A stretch of 64,000 bases of DNA from assembly GCA_015680685.1 (NCBI GenBank), contig MNCI01025186.1:63050-127049 (forward strand), in the 5' to 3' direction. The position numbers and the translations under genes are program-made. Source of the stretch: Gnetum montanum. Lineage: Eukaryota; Streptophyta; Gnetopsida; Gnetales; Gnetaceae. Shown piece after piece: positions 22,225 to 33,426 of the stretch. Each line of letters begins with the position of its first letter. Within the stretch, counting starts at the first letter, position 1. The notes below the pieces were generated by a model. That model saw only the letters and a program-made list of their open reading frames with translations, had not been told where the DNA came from and made no database searches.

Positions 22225-22235
22225 CTATAAATAGG
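22225..22235 (+). promoter_or_regulatory. TATA box of the antisense gene (E1)
   Basis: CTATAAATAGG on the plus strand lies 141 bp before the ATG at 22,366 and is followed by GGTTTACCCCTGG. The E2 counterpart at 37,178 has one change. Confidence 0.7.
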
Positions 22236-22365
22236 GGTTTACCCCTGGTAAACTTGTTGTTTTCATTGTCAAAGCACAGAGCCCACATTCAGAGCGTAGC
22301 GTGGTTGTGCCAAGAGAAAGTGAAGCAGTGTAGTGTAGTAGTTGACAGAATTTGCAAGTTAGACA

Positions 22366-25300
22366 ATGGCACCCAAAGGCGAACGCAAGCATCGAGGACT
22401 TGCTAAGGTGGACGAGGTGAAGGACACTCTAGGGCGCCTATCCCAGGTGCATGTTGAAGTGTGGGAGGAGACTCCATTTGCTCAATAAGTTGCTACACTG
22501 CTCTTATTTTTCAAGCCACAGTAATCATTATCGTGATGAAATATGAGTCTTTTTCCATTGTTTTGGTTTCCATTTTGGCCGCTACGCTACCGCTATTACT
22601 AGTTGGCCACAGTGGCTGTACAGATGTTACACTGTAGCTGGATGCAGTATCACCTTGACTGCCATTGTTGTGACTACCTTGTTACGGGGGTTTGGGTGAT
22701 TCTGGGTAGCGTAGCGCATGCATAGTGTACTGCCCTAAGGAGGGTTTGGCCATCTATGAGATTAGACATCGTGACATGTGTTTAATGTAGTGTAGCATGA
22801 GGTATTTTGTACGGCAAGAGTATGGTTGAGATGGCTGTAGCACAATGAATTCTTTCTTTTTTGAATTTTGGTAATGTTTTTATAACGCTATGCTGGTGTT
22901 GTAAGGTCTTTTAAGTTTGTAGCATTGCTACGCTATTGAATTTGTAACACCACTATGTTGTTCGATTTATTTTTGTTAAGTTTGCTACGTTGCCATGCTC
23001 GTCATGGTAATATGTTGATTACATTGTTATATTTTTGCACATCTGTCTGTTCTTGTTCATTTGCTACGTCACGTGTCATATGTTTGCATCTAGGTGTTGT
23101 TGCATTGTGGCTTGATGACTATGCTACGCTGTGAGTATCACGTTGCTACGTCGCCTATGATTTTTTTTATCTTTTTATTTTTATTAGAGAGATATGCAAC
23201 TGGGAGATCGTGCTACACTACATGCAAAGAAAGTGTCATGCTACGCTTTATGCAATTAGAGGGTTATGCTACGCTACGTGTAAACTTCACTCGTACATTG
23301 TGCTAACATTTGATGCTTCATTATGCACAGTCATGTTGAAGCCCATTTTGATTATCTTGGAGATTGTGGGAGTCCTATGCTACATTAGCGAATTGGTGGC
23401 TAATGTCCCTCCTCTCCATGCATGTGTGGGACGACAAGTGGTTTGGTTCCGGGAGGGCACACAGGACTTCCTACAGTTCCTCCTCCACCATTTTAGTGTG
23501 ATTGTTTGGTCACACTTATCAGCAGATACAGTAGCTGTAATCATAGAAACTCTATTGCTTGGGGCAAATCGGGGTATTCTAAAAATTTTTAACTAATGGG
23601 TTAATTGGTGGAAATTAAGCAAAAGATTCCAACCAACGCCCAAAAATCTTGAGATGCTTAAGTTGGATCTGGGAGATGCCTTAGTATAAGTGCTATCACT
23701 TATACAACACATTATTTGTTGCCCATCACATGGGCACCTACTTTCAGAACCCACCTGGAACCATTTATTATGCTGATGGGTGAGTTCTAAAAGGTATTTT
23801 ATCATGTTGTGTAATCCATGCTACGCTAAACATAGGTATTAGTAGTGTGTGTTGCCAGGTTTTTTATTGACAAGAGTGGTCTCCATGACGATACAGATGC
23901 CTTGGCATTGGCACAGATGGCCCTGCGGGAGTTTTCCTCTACTGGGAATGTGCACGCCGATGTAATACGCCAATTTGGGGATGAGTTCAAAACCTATCCG
24001 ACCTGGTATTTCAAATTTTATGGGAAGTGTAAAGAAGTTGGTTGGTTCAATAGGGAGTGGGCATCCCTTAGGCCGCTCACCATTGAAGATGTATTGGTGG
24101 ATCTCCCACCATTTCCCATGCCATTTAAACCTGGTACGCTGGACTATGAATTTGCCATTGCATGTTTGAGTGATGTTCATTTTTTTTCTTTTGTTTTGCT
24201 AACTTTTTTCTTTTATTTTTCTAATCATTTCAGTGGCGAGGAAATCCCAAGAGATGACTATGATCACCTTCGGGCTTAATGAAATCAACCTATTTTTCAA
24301 GTATGGGGAGGTGGAGGAGACCCAGTGTTGGCTCTACAATGGGGTCCCAACCACGCTTGTCCACAACCTTTAGGAGGCTGGGCTCATAGACTTATTTTTG
24401 GCCATCAACCTGAATGTCCCGCTTGCTGAAATGCTTTTCCTAACTGACTCCTTCTTCGAAAAGGTAGACCACTTCCACACACGTGTTCACGGTGTGCAAG
24501 TGGTGTTTGACATCAATGAGCAATTGTTTGCAGATCTTTTGGATGTCCCTTCTGATGGTCTCCTTGTAGGAGAAAAATATAAGAAAGATGTAGGCCATCA
24601 AGGGGACATTGAGGAGTGGTTAGGGGCAGCAAAGGATTGAAAAGGGATCTATATTGAGAAGTTCAAGCTATGGGTGGCCAAATGATTTACCCAGTCTTCT
24701 ATGCCTGTGCCTTTCCCAAGCTACTCTCCCAAGGAAAAATCCTTGGAATTGAGAAATCTTGGATAATGAGGGATGTCATGGAAGAGGAGGCTCGTTACAA
24801 TTAGGCCAAACACCTTTGCAAAGGATTGCAACCTGAAATGGTTAAGCTCCATGGGAAGCTTGAGTCTCGTTTCAACGTGCATCATGCCTTCTTCATAGCC
24901 TACCTTCCATGTTTTGCAGAATTCTTGGTACTTCGTAAGAATGGGGTCTAGGTACTACAAGATCGTAACCAAATTTCCAAACTGTGGATCTACCAAGTCT
25001 TCCATACCACCTGATCTCAAGACCCCTAGAAGCTATTGGGGAGTCATTTTCAATGACAAGTAGGGATTGGTTGGCACGCAACTTTCTTACCTAGGATAGT
25101 GTGGGAGAGGCACCCCCCATTACCACCGGTAGTGTGACAAGGGGGAAACACCTCATTGCAGAGATGGTGACAACTAAGTTGCAATGCAAGAGGTCTCTTC
25201 TGGCCAAGGAACCTCCCCACACAAATGAGAAAAGAGGGAAGAAGCTACAATTCAAACTTCGCAAAGTGCAGCCTCCGATTGGTAAGTTTTTATTTTTTTT

Positions 25301-27055
25301 ATTTGGTCAACATTCACTACACTTTGTTACGCTAGGTAGCGTTGCACAACGTAGCATCTACTTTGAGTTGGCATAATTTTCTTACTATGACTATGCTTTA
25401 TTGGTAGAGGAATAAGAGGAAGAAGGGGAAGAAGAGGTGGTGGCCCCTACAATAGGGGCAACTAGCAAAAATAAAGAGGCTCCTGCCATAGAGGAAAGGG
25501 CCTTGACTGATGAAGGAGGGTCCCATGTTGTAGAAGAAAGGACCTCAGAAGGTGAGGAAGAGGCTCCTAATAATCAGGAAGAGGCCCCTGCTGATGATCC
25601 TTTTGCAGAGAGTAGTTCAGTACCAGAGGGGCACATGTGTATCAAGGATGCTGCTACGTTATTGGGTTAGCTAGAAGGAGAGGGGCTTCATTTTGATGCT
25701 GGTGAGTTTGACCGCATATTTGAGAATGTGCCAATGGGCAACGCCCTCACTATCACCCCTGATGTTTTTTTGGGTAGGAGCTTTACATTGTCATTTACAT
25801 CATTCATCAACTTTATTATGATTCTCTCCACTATGGCTAACACATTTTATCGTGCAGCAGACACCACTGTTGATACCTCTAGCCCTTCTTTGATCCGCTT
25901 GCAACCGTGGACCGAGACCCATGAAAAATTTACCTTCATGGAGATGGTGGTCAATCACATGATCGACCATCTGAAGTAGATCGATCCATAAGTGGGTACG
26001 TGAAAGTTGTTATGCTAGACTCTCTAAATTTTGGTTCCTTCACTATGCCATTGTGACTAATGCCTTTCTATGTGCAGTTGGCAGCCTCTCATCTTAGGTG
26101 TGATCCTAAGTAAGCAGTTGAGGTCTACGCCATGCCCGAATTTTCACCGAAGGTGACCAAAGTACTCTATCGCATATACGATAAAGCAAAGCAATGTGCG
26201 TGGTACTCAGCATGCTCCTTGTGGGAATGTAGACGTGTGAACGAAGACCTGGAAATGGGTATAGAGGCTTGAGAAGGAGAAGGCCAATTTGACCGCTAAG
26301 GTGGGAGATCTCCGATCCAGGAACAAATTCCTATTGGCCCGAAACACAAACAATGGCAGTTGGTGCATAGCCGTCATTGACTACACAAGGTATTGGATGG
26401 CCATGGAATGCAACAATGAGGCCACTCATGAAATAATAGAATAGCACATGCAAATGGACCCGTTAGCCCAGAAGAACCAAGACTGGAAAGACTATAGTGC
26501 AAAGGTTTGTGAGTGGGGGCAAGCATAGAAAAACCACAAACATATGTATAAACTAGAATATGTCACCTACCGTAAACAACACCAGGATGCCTTTGTCAAG
26601 TTGCATAACCACGAGGTATTCCTTAACATTATTGGCGCTTCTGGGACTTACGAAAGGTTTATGCAATAGGTGATAGTCAATGAATCTCCCGAAAGGGAAA
26701 TGACCTTTCCTACAAGTGAGACTACCACTGCCACCTTTTCTCCAAGGCCACCGAGATGGAAAACCATAGAAAAGGAGAAAGTTGCAAAAAACACTAATCT
26801 GGGAGATTGGAATTAGGCTGATATTATGGAGGAGGAGATCTTGCAATGTCTTGTGGCAGGCATGGATCAGATACCCCCCGAAACAGATGCGGGGCCATCT
26901 CGGGTCAATCATTTTTTGGTGTTGTGATCATTTATTTTATTTCAATCCTTATTGTAGCTTTAACTAACTATTTCATTTTCCTTGTGGTACAGAATCTAGT
27001 TGGAAACACAAGACCTAATGAGGCAAGGGATGATGGAGTGGGCAAAGGGTCATAG
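22366..27055 (+). pseudogene. Antisense multi-exon accessory gene in E1 (FCP1/NIF-like region plus transposon-protein-like region)
   Basis: A plus-strand gene lies opposite gag-pol. Predicted exons: 22,366-22,484 (MAPKGERKHRGLAK start; donor now ATAAGT), 23,331-23,779, 23,859-24,133, 24,234-25,281, 25,408-25,771, 25,858-25,993, 26,078 to about 26,905, and 26,993-27,055. Donors include GTGAGT and GTAAGT. Acceptors end in pyrimidine-rich CAG or TAG. Exon 2 reads FLQFLLHHFSVIVWSHLSA, and exons 2-3 join as NPPGTIYYADGFFIDKSGL, as in FCP1/NIF-type HAD phosphatases. The catalytic DxD is replaced (LEIVGVLC) and no DDSP motif is seen. Exon 4 (FFEKVDHFHTRVHGVQVVF) recalls plant transposon-associated proteins. 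Exon 5 is acidic and exon 7 may form a coiled coil. Stops show decay. Function is unknown. Confidence 0.72.
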
Positions 27056-27229
27056 GATAGCAATAGAGAATTTCATTTGGATTCTTGCAAAGAATGCTGT
27101 AAACATTATTGATTAATATTTTGAATAAAAAAATGGAATATGAAGAGATTTATTTCATTTTCTCTTATGTGTTGTATTTATTTTGATTTTATTCTTTATC
27201 TTTTTTTCTTATTAATTAAACTCCTTGGG

Positions 27230-27425
27230 AGCATCTTATTTTAGTTTTAGGGCATTTCGTGTTGTAACAATAGTTTCAGGCCATTCCGGGCCATCGTTAG
27301 TTTTAGGCCATTTCGGGCCATCACTAGTTTTAGGACATTTCAGGCCATCACATGATGGTAAAGAAATTTTTTGCTAGTTTTAGGCCTTAGCGGGCCATGG
27401 CTTGATGTCAACAATGGACGTGATG
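27230..27425. repeat. Hairpin-unit array of E1, protease side of the antisense gene
   Basis: Units of about 32 bp read TAGTTTTAGGCCATTTCGGG followed by CCATC. The paired word is GGCC-ATTTCG-GGCC, in which each arm is itself palindromic. About five units. It lies just past the antisense stop codon. Confidence 0.75.
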
Positions 27426-27576
27426 TGAACGGTTTAAAGAATGAGGCAGACACTTAGCGTAAATGAACAAATATGGAGCAAACAAAGAATAAACATATGA
27501 TAAGTGTTAATCATGTTAGAAGTAGTGGAGTAGTTATGCTATGCAAGTAACGATCATTCTTACAACTACTTTCTAA

Positions 27577-28345
27577 CCCATCATGGGCTTGGTGATGCGT
27601 AAGGCCTAGGGGATTTGTTGCGGTATTCTTCTATATCATTATCTACCACTTGAAAAGGTAATTCAGCCCATGTAGTTTCTTTTTTTGAGCTGGCATTTTG
27701 AGTCAGCTCATTTGCCAATCAAGTTGCTTTAGTGGAGGTAGGCACTTCATTCTCAGAAGTTATTACTTCAAAACCTTACTTCATGTTGACATTGTTTATT
27801 GCTTGGGTGGCCACATTGTCACTGTAGATCACCACCTCCCTACCTACGTAAGGTAGGTGGATTTCTTGATGTATGGGTGAAGAGATGGCCCTGAGTTGGA
27901 CTAACCACGACCTCCCCAAGATCAGGTTAGACCTAGGCATCTCTTCAACCATGATGAATGTTGCACTTGTGGGGAACTGGTTCCCTGCCAAAAAATTAAT
28001 GTGGAAAGTCCACCACCCATGCTCCATTGAACAACTTCAGATATGAGGTTGTCGTGGGTTTGATTTGATCCACCAAACCCAATTTTTCCACTATGGGGAA
28101 TGGGATGACATTTGTAGTAACCCCATCATCAACATGTACTCTTTGGATCTTGTGCTGACTGACCCGAATTATGATGAACAGGGGTGTTGTTATTGCTTGG
28201 CCCTTCTCAGGGTCATCCTTAATAGACTCATCACAAAACGTCAACTAAGCTGGCTACGGTTCTTCGGGTGTAGAAGGAAGCATGACCGCATGGATTGCTT
28301 TCTCCTCTGCCAGCATGTTTTCGTCAATCGGTATGGATGTTAACA
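27577..28345 (-). pseudogene. Protease of E1
   Basis: Minus strand, two frames. The first (28,244-27,996) reads MTFCDESIKDDPEKGQAITT and VHVDDGVTTNVIPFPIVEKL. The second (28,027-27,776) reads FHINFLAGNQFPTSATFIMV, then NLILGRSWLVQLRAISSPIH. This is the retropepsin of gag-pol in Tat/Ogre elements. The active-site triplet is DDG where D-T/S-G is usual, and E2 has the same. ILGRSWL is the second conserved strand. A frameshift near 28,020 and missing sequence at the junction make it inactive. The ordered neighbours are gag upstream and the antisense gene downstream. Confidence 0.85.
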
Positions 28346-28499
28346 TGCAAACCAAGGCCTCGCAGTGTGTAGTGGAGGTCATCACTAGGTCGTAACGGCT
28401 AAAGGTTGTATTCTTTTGTTTCAAAGCCTGTTTGACCTGAGTAAGGGCATTTAGAAGGTCCTATCCACTTTCTTATTGTTTCCTGCCCTTCTCTTCCTC

Positions 28500-31320
28500 C
28501 ATTCATCCTAGAAGATGAATTTCTCGAGGAGGAGCAGTTTCAGGCTTGGGGCTAGACCTTCTTGGGCTTGATGATGATGGTTGTGTGCACGTAGGGGTGT
28601 CAACTGTAGATGATGAGGGGGGTGTAGACACGAAGGATGGGGGTAGGCTTGAAGGGACCTGGGGCAGTACGTTCCTTAGCCATTTCATCTGTCAGATACT
28701 CTTTCCATTTCTTCAAATGAGAAGGCTATGATGCCATCTTGGATTGGCTCTGTGTGATGGGGGCAGTTGAGTGTTTTAGCCCCCTAATGACAAATGGTGT
28801 TTGTGGTGTTAACGTGGGCAGTGATGCAGTCTTGAATTATGAAGGATGCAAGGACAAATGTCCAAGGGGAAACCTTGAGGATGAATGGTTATTGCAGAGT
28901 CTTTTTTGCTATTGTTGGTGTTGCTATGCTATGTTGAGGCACATGAACCACAAATGGCTGCTACGACAGTTCTGGGTTATTGTCTATGCCAATTGTGTTG
29001 ATAATGTACCCCGCATTGTTAGCATTGAGGGGGTCCTTATAGACATGCATGGATTGATTTTCAGGGTGGACAAGGTTGCTTTCATCTAGAACCAACTTCC
29101 CCTGATCAATCATCTGTTGGATGTCATCTATTAATGCTAGAAAGTAATCCATGTCATGACCACAAAGTTCATGGTAGTCATAGAACCGCTCCAGCCTAAA
29201 ATTCTTAGGAACTAGCAGCTCCTTGGGCATAGCCAAGGAAGGGTTCCTAAGGAGTTCACAATACTACTGATGCCATTTGGTTGCCTCCTCAGACATCTGC
29301 TTATGTTGGATGTACCTAGCCCCCAATAATTACCTTAGGAGTTCTGAAGGCTTGATGGGTAAAGGGGTGTACTTGGAGCAATCTTTACACTCGAAGTTGG
29401 GCTTAGGATGGGTTGATGCCTTTGGTGTCGATGTGGAAGTTTGGGTAGTGTTACTTGGACTAGGCATGGGGTTAGTTGATGTTGTGGCCACCTTTTTGTT
29501 ATTGTTGATGTTGGGCTTTGCCTCGTTTGCCATGGCGACCACCATGGCTATTACTACTTTGCCCTTCTCTTTGTCTTTTTTGGTATATACATTTTTATAC
29601 CTAACATAGGCTGGGTCTTTATTGGCTTCAGCGGCATCTTAAATGCTCTTCATCTGGGCAAAAGATTAACTAAGAGAGTGTGGGGCTAGGTAATACAGCT
29701 TGGATTTGATGAAATCATTTACCACCCCCTTGAAGATTGCCAAAAAATGGGCTTCCGTGATAGGCTCACGGATCTCATTCAAGGTAGCACTCCACCGCTG
29801 TATAAACATTTGCACCGACTCTAGCGGGTCTTTCTTAACACCCATCAACTGATCTAGTGTGACTTTGGGCTTCAACTTATACTTGAAGAGGGTCATGAAC
29901 TAGGTCAGCAGCTCCTCTAGTGTTGAGATGGAGGCACACAGGAGCACACGGTACCAGTCTAAAGTTTTGCTTGTCAGAGACATAGCAAAGACGCGAACAA
30001 TAGTGTGTAGCCACTGCTGCAACAAAAAAGATTCAGATCTAAATGAAACCAAATGTGCTTTGGGATCACCCTTCCTATTGTATTTTGTGAAGTGGGGGAG
30101 TGACATCCTAGGGGGTAACATGAGCATGGGTATTGCTGGGCTGATGGGGTTGTCATGGTAGAAATCCATGACCTGCACTGTGTTAGAATCAGTGGCTTTT
30201 GAGATGCTTGATCTCTTTAGTGAGGGTTAGGATAAGTTGAAACACTTGATTGAGACCCAGAGACAACATATATGATTGTGGGGTTGCAGGGGCAACCATC
30301 ATTGGTGGCGTAGTAAGGACAACAGCCTGGATTAGAGGGGGTGTCGTTGGGGCTATCCTTACAAAGGGTGTTACCTGTAAGGTCCAACACCTAGTGGGTG
30401 GTGTTGTTGAAGCGGTGGCCACTAGTGGTGCTGTAGTGTTAGTCGTTTACATGGCTAATGGGACGAGCCATAGTCCTGCGCTTGGTTGTGACACCTACAG
30501 GACTTGGTATGCTTGGTGGTAAGGGTAATGTAGCATCTGGGAAGGTTGTGAAACAAGGAGCGAAGTGGCTAGGGTTCACCATGTGGTTGGGGTTGGGCCT
30601 ACCACTAATGGTGGAATATGTGTAGATGATGGAATAGGAGTGGAGACTCCATGCAACTGTGAATTAGACGCAGTGTGCATGTAGGACAACGTAGCCATGA
30701 CCGACGCTTGGTATGAGGATAGGATAGAATGAGGAGGGAGAGTGTCAGGGAATGAAACTGAGGGAGGAGCATGTTGGTACGCTGAGGGTGCAAGATGGCT
30801 GCCCATGGCTAATGAAAACATAGATTGCAGCGGAGTCATTGTAGTCATAAATGAGGCAGACACAAAAAGTGGGTTTGACCTAAATATAGTGGTGGGAGGG
30901 ATGGTCGCAGGGAAAGTCTGGCCACCCTCGAATTGGGAATCCAAGTGTTCTTACCTGTCCTAGAATGCTTCATCGTAATGGGATGCCAAGTCCCACTTCC
31001 TAGGCTTACTGATTCGCAGCAGCTGATCTAAGATCCACTAATACATTTTTGTCAGGGGGATGGTAACGTCAAGGGCAGGGATAAATTCCCTCCCGTTCTA
31101 ATGAAGGAACTCAAAGTTACATCTGTCCTTGAGTTCTTGGCGATCTAGGGGTGGATTTTCTTGGATCTTTGTGTAGAGGAAGTTGAAACGCTCTGCGTCT
31201 TGTGCCAAGAACTTAGGTGACAAATGTTGAATCCTAAGAGACTAGCATGGCACTAGCACTGGGCTAGGTGGCTGCTCAGAACCTATGGTGCTTTGGGTTG
31301 GGAAAGGAGCCTCAAGGATC
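28500..31320 (-). pseudogene. gag polyprotein of E1
   Basis: Minus strand. The N-terminal part (about 31,310-30,970) holds AERFNFLYTKIQENPPLDRQ and FIPALDVTIPLTK. A proline/serine-rich linker follows (30,944-30,576). The capsid-like core (30,178-29,666) has PRMSLPHFTKYNRKGDPKAH, FAMSLTSKTLDWYRVL, LMGVKKDPLESVQMFIQRW and FKGVVNDFIKSKLYYLAPHS. The C-terminal part has YTPLPIKPSELL and FYDYHELCGHDMDYFLALID, a zinc-knuckle-like CxxH segment typical of Tat gag. Several frameshifts and stops interrupt it. The cluster of open frames on the opposite strand in this interval is a shadow of gag. Confidence 0.88.
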
Positions 31321-31570
31321 AATGTGGAAATATTAGTTATTGAAGGAATAATTTTATGTGATTTAAGGGAAATCGCAAACGAGAAACATGGAAATCAATA
31401 GATGATCGGAGGCTTTTTGTCCTACTGGGTTCTAAAGGAACTATTGTTGCAACCAATCTACACCACACGATGTATAAACAATCACAAAAGGGTGTCACAT
31501 TTATGCTAATGTGTGACGGGGTACAGAGAGCATGCAGGACTACTCATAAGACACAAAAAGGGCACCAAAA

Positions 31571-31588
31571 GGCCCTTTTTTGGGGCCA
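31571..31588 (-). other. Primer-binding site of E1 (decayed)
   Basis: Five bases inside the 5' LTR the minus strand reads TGGCCCCAAAAAAGGGCC. It lines up with TGGTGCCAGAAGGAGGGC in E2 and TGGCACTAGAAAGAGGGC in E4. It starts TGG, as required for pairing with a tRNA 3' CCA. I cannot name the tRNA. Confidence 0.6.
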
Positions 31589-31593
31589 AAAAC

Positions 31594-33426
31594 TATAGTG
31601 ATCGAAAACATCGGTGGCTGGAACAACGAGAGGTTACCATGAAAATAATTTAACCCTGGATCCATGCGAGGGCTATGTTGGAGAGAAATGGAAGCAGGGC
31701 ACCTTAAATGGTCTGGTCAATTAGACAGAGACTTAATAGGTGTATCTTAACCTTTTGTAAATGTTTGTTTCGAAAGTGAGACACGTAAAGTAGATCGACG
31801 ATTTGTAAATGGAAAGCGATGAAAATAATGCAAAACAATGATGATAGTAAGTGAATAGTAAAAAAAATTTGGTTAGAGAATGCACCACCCCCAAAGGTCA
31901 TAGATTTGATCCTTTGCTTTGCCAAAAGGTGTATAAAAAGTTATGCAACACTGGAGAGACACTGCTTACACCAAATAGTACGATCACAAGTCTTCTGCTA
32001 CTACTCTGTTTGTTAAGATGCCAAAATGCTCAACTCTCAAAGGGATGTTTGGAGCCAACCAGAGAACTCAAAGGTAACCAGAATGCTAAAAAAATGCCAA
32101 CTATCCTCTTCGAAAGCCAATTTAAAAGCCAACCCCTTGAGCATTGTTTGCTAGGGTATTTATAGGGCCAGGAAAAAGAGAGAAATGTGGTCTAGATGCC
32201 ATGTGTCCTAGGCCCCATAAGGTGCTAACATGCCCATATCATGTAGGTGTGTGATGCTGGATGTGAACTTTGTTACATTGTGACTATACCGTCGAACCTG
32301 CATGTCCTGAAATCTAGTGTGCTAATAATGTAAGAAAAATGGAGCCTATGCTCTAGGAATACATCTTCCCTACTCTTATAAGTAAGGTCAAGTGTAGGGA
32401 AAAAAGTTTTGGAAGTTGACTAGGGGTATGCAAAATGAAGTAAAATTGCTAATTTTTCCAAGGAGATGCTAGAGTGAGAAAGATTGTTGCCAACAAGCTC
32501 TAGAGCTATCTGAAGATGTCTTGATGCTTCTGTGCCAGTGTTGCACTACTCACACTATTGAACACATTGGTGTAGTATAGGTAGCTACTTGCTACACTAT
32601 GCTACACTACGTAGTGTAGCCATTGGTCTTGACAGAAATTTGCATAAGAGCCGAAGCCATTGGTGTGGGGCTTGGTCAGGCAAACAACTGTAACTCTTGT
32701 CCTTCATACCGGAAAGCCTTTGGACTTGCTAAATTCATGTTTGAAACACTTCTATTATTTTTTCATTATTGCTACACTATGCTACGCTATGTAGTGTAGC
32801 ATAGTGTAGTAGCCAGTGTACCTTGCTTCCTTGTTCAATTCTCCATTTTCTAGTAAGAAACTTTGCTCGAGGCCTGAGGGCTAAGTGGGGCAACCAGTTT
32901 TGGAGGTCAAAGCATTGCCAAGTGTGATCTTCTTATTGGAATCACTTGGAAAGATAGGCCTTTTTTCTCTACCTTTGCTACGCTGTGCTACGCTACATAT
33001 CATTGCATAGCGTAGCACCTTGTGTTGGCTAAATCCTGACTTGTCTTGCAAGCATTTTGTCAATTCGCATTTGGACGCTTGAGAAGTTATCTTTCAATGC
33101 TTACTACGCTACATAGCATAGAATAGCATAGCAGAATTCTTTGCTAGAAAACTTGCCAAACTATTTTGCTCATCCCAAACACTTTCGACAACTCCTAGCA
33201 TAGTCTCTAGGTAGACTGTCAGCTGGGTCAATTGTCTACTTGGGCAGGTTGGAGAGTCCAACAGCCTTGTTAGCCCTGGAGACAGAAATCTTGCTAGATT
33301 GGATAGTCTATCCTCAGTGCCTACACTTTCCTGCCGAACCATTATGATGTTGCACTTATGGAAGTCCTTGCCCAAATTCCAAGCCTCTGCTGAAGCATGA
33401 GGGTCTTGAAATTTTATGGTGTTTCA
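31594..33426 (-). repeat. 5' LTR of E1
   Basis: Starts TGAAACACCATAAAA at 33,426 and ends near 31,594 in TATA (TACA in the other LTR). The TATA box is at about 32,157-32,165 (minus, CTATAAATACC). U3 has a perfect 20-bp palindrome at 32,601-32,620 and others near 32,770-32,810 and 32,985-33,020. Confidence 0.92.
32157..32165 (-). promoter_or_regulatory. LTR promoter TATA box of E1
   Basis: CTATAAATA on the minus strand is conserved in all four LTRs of E1 and E2, about 560-640 bp before the LTR end. It would start gag-pol transcription. Confidence 0.7.

Larger units (their letters stand above)
11219..33426 (-). mobile_element. E1: Tat/Ogre-like gypsy retrotransposon nested in E2 integrase
   Basis: E1 spans 22.2 kb on the minus strand. 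LTRs are 31,594-33,426 (1,833 bp) and 11,219-13,058 (1,840 bp). The target duplication is AAGTT at 11,214-11,218 and AAGGT at 33,427-33,431 (one mismatch). Removing E1 rejoins the E2 integrase frame. Without the 3.36-kb insertion inside it, E1 is about 18.8 kb. Domain order equals that of E2, including the antisense gene between protease and RT. A hand count over about 150 bp of the two LTRs (11,334 and 31,710 onward) gives roughly 15 differences, nearly all transitions. This fits an old insertion decayed by deamination. Confidence 0.92.

Noticed and set aside
28546-30963. Plus-strand frames opposite gag of E1 as genes
   Set aside because: The minus strand shows clear gag motifs in order. The plus frames are low-complexity Gly/Val shadows of proline- and serine-rich coding.
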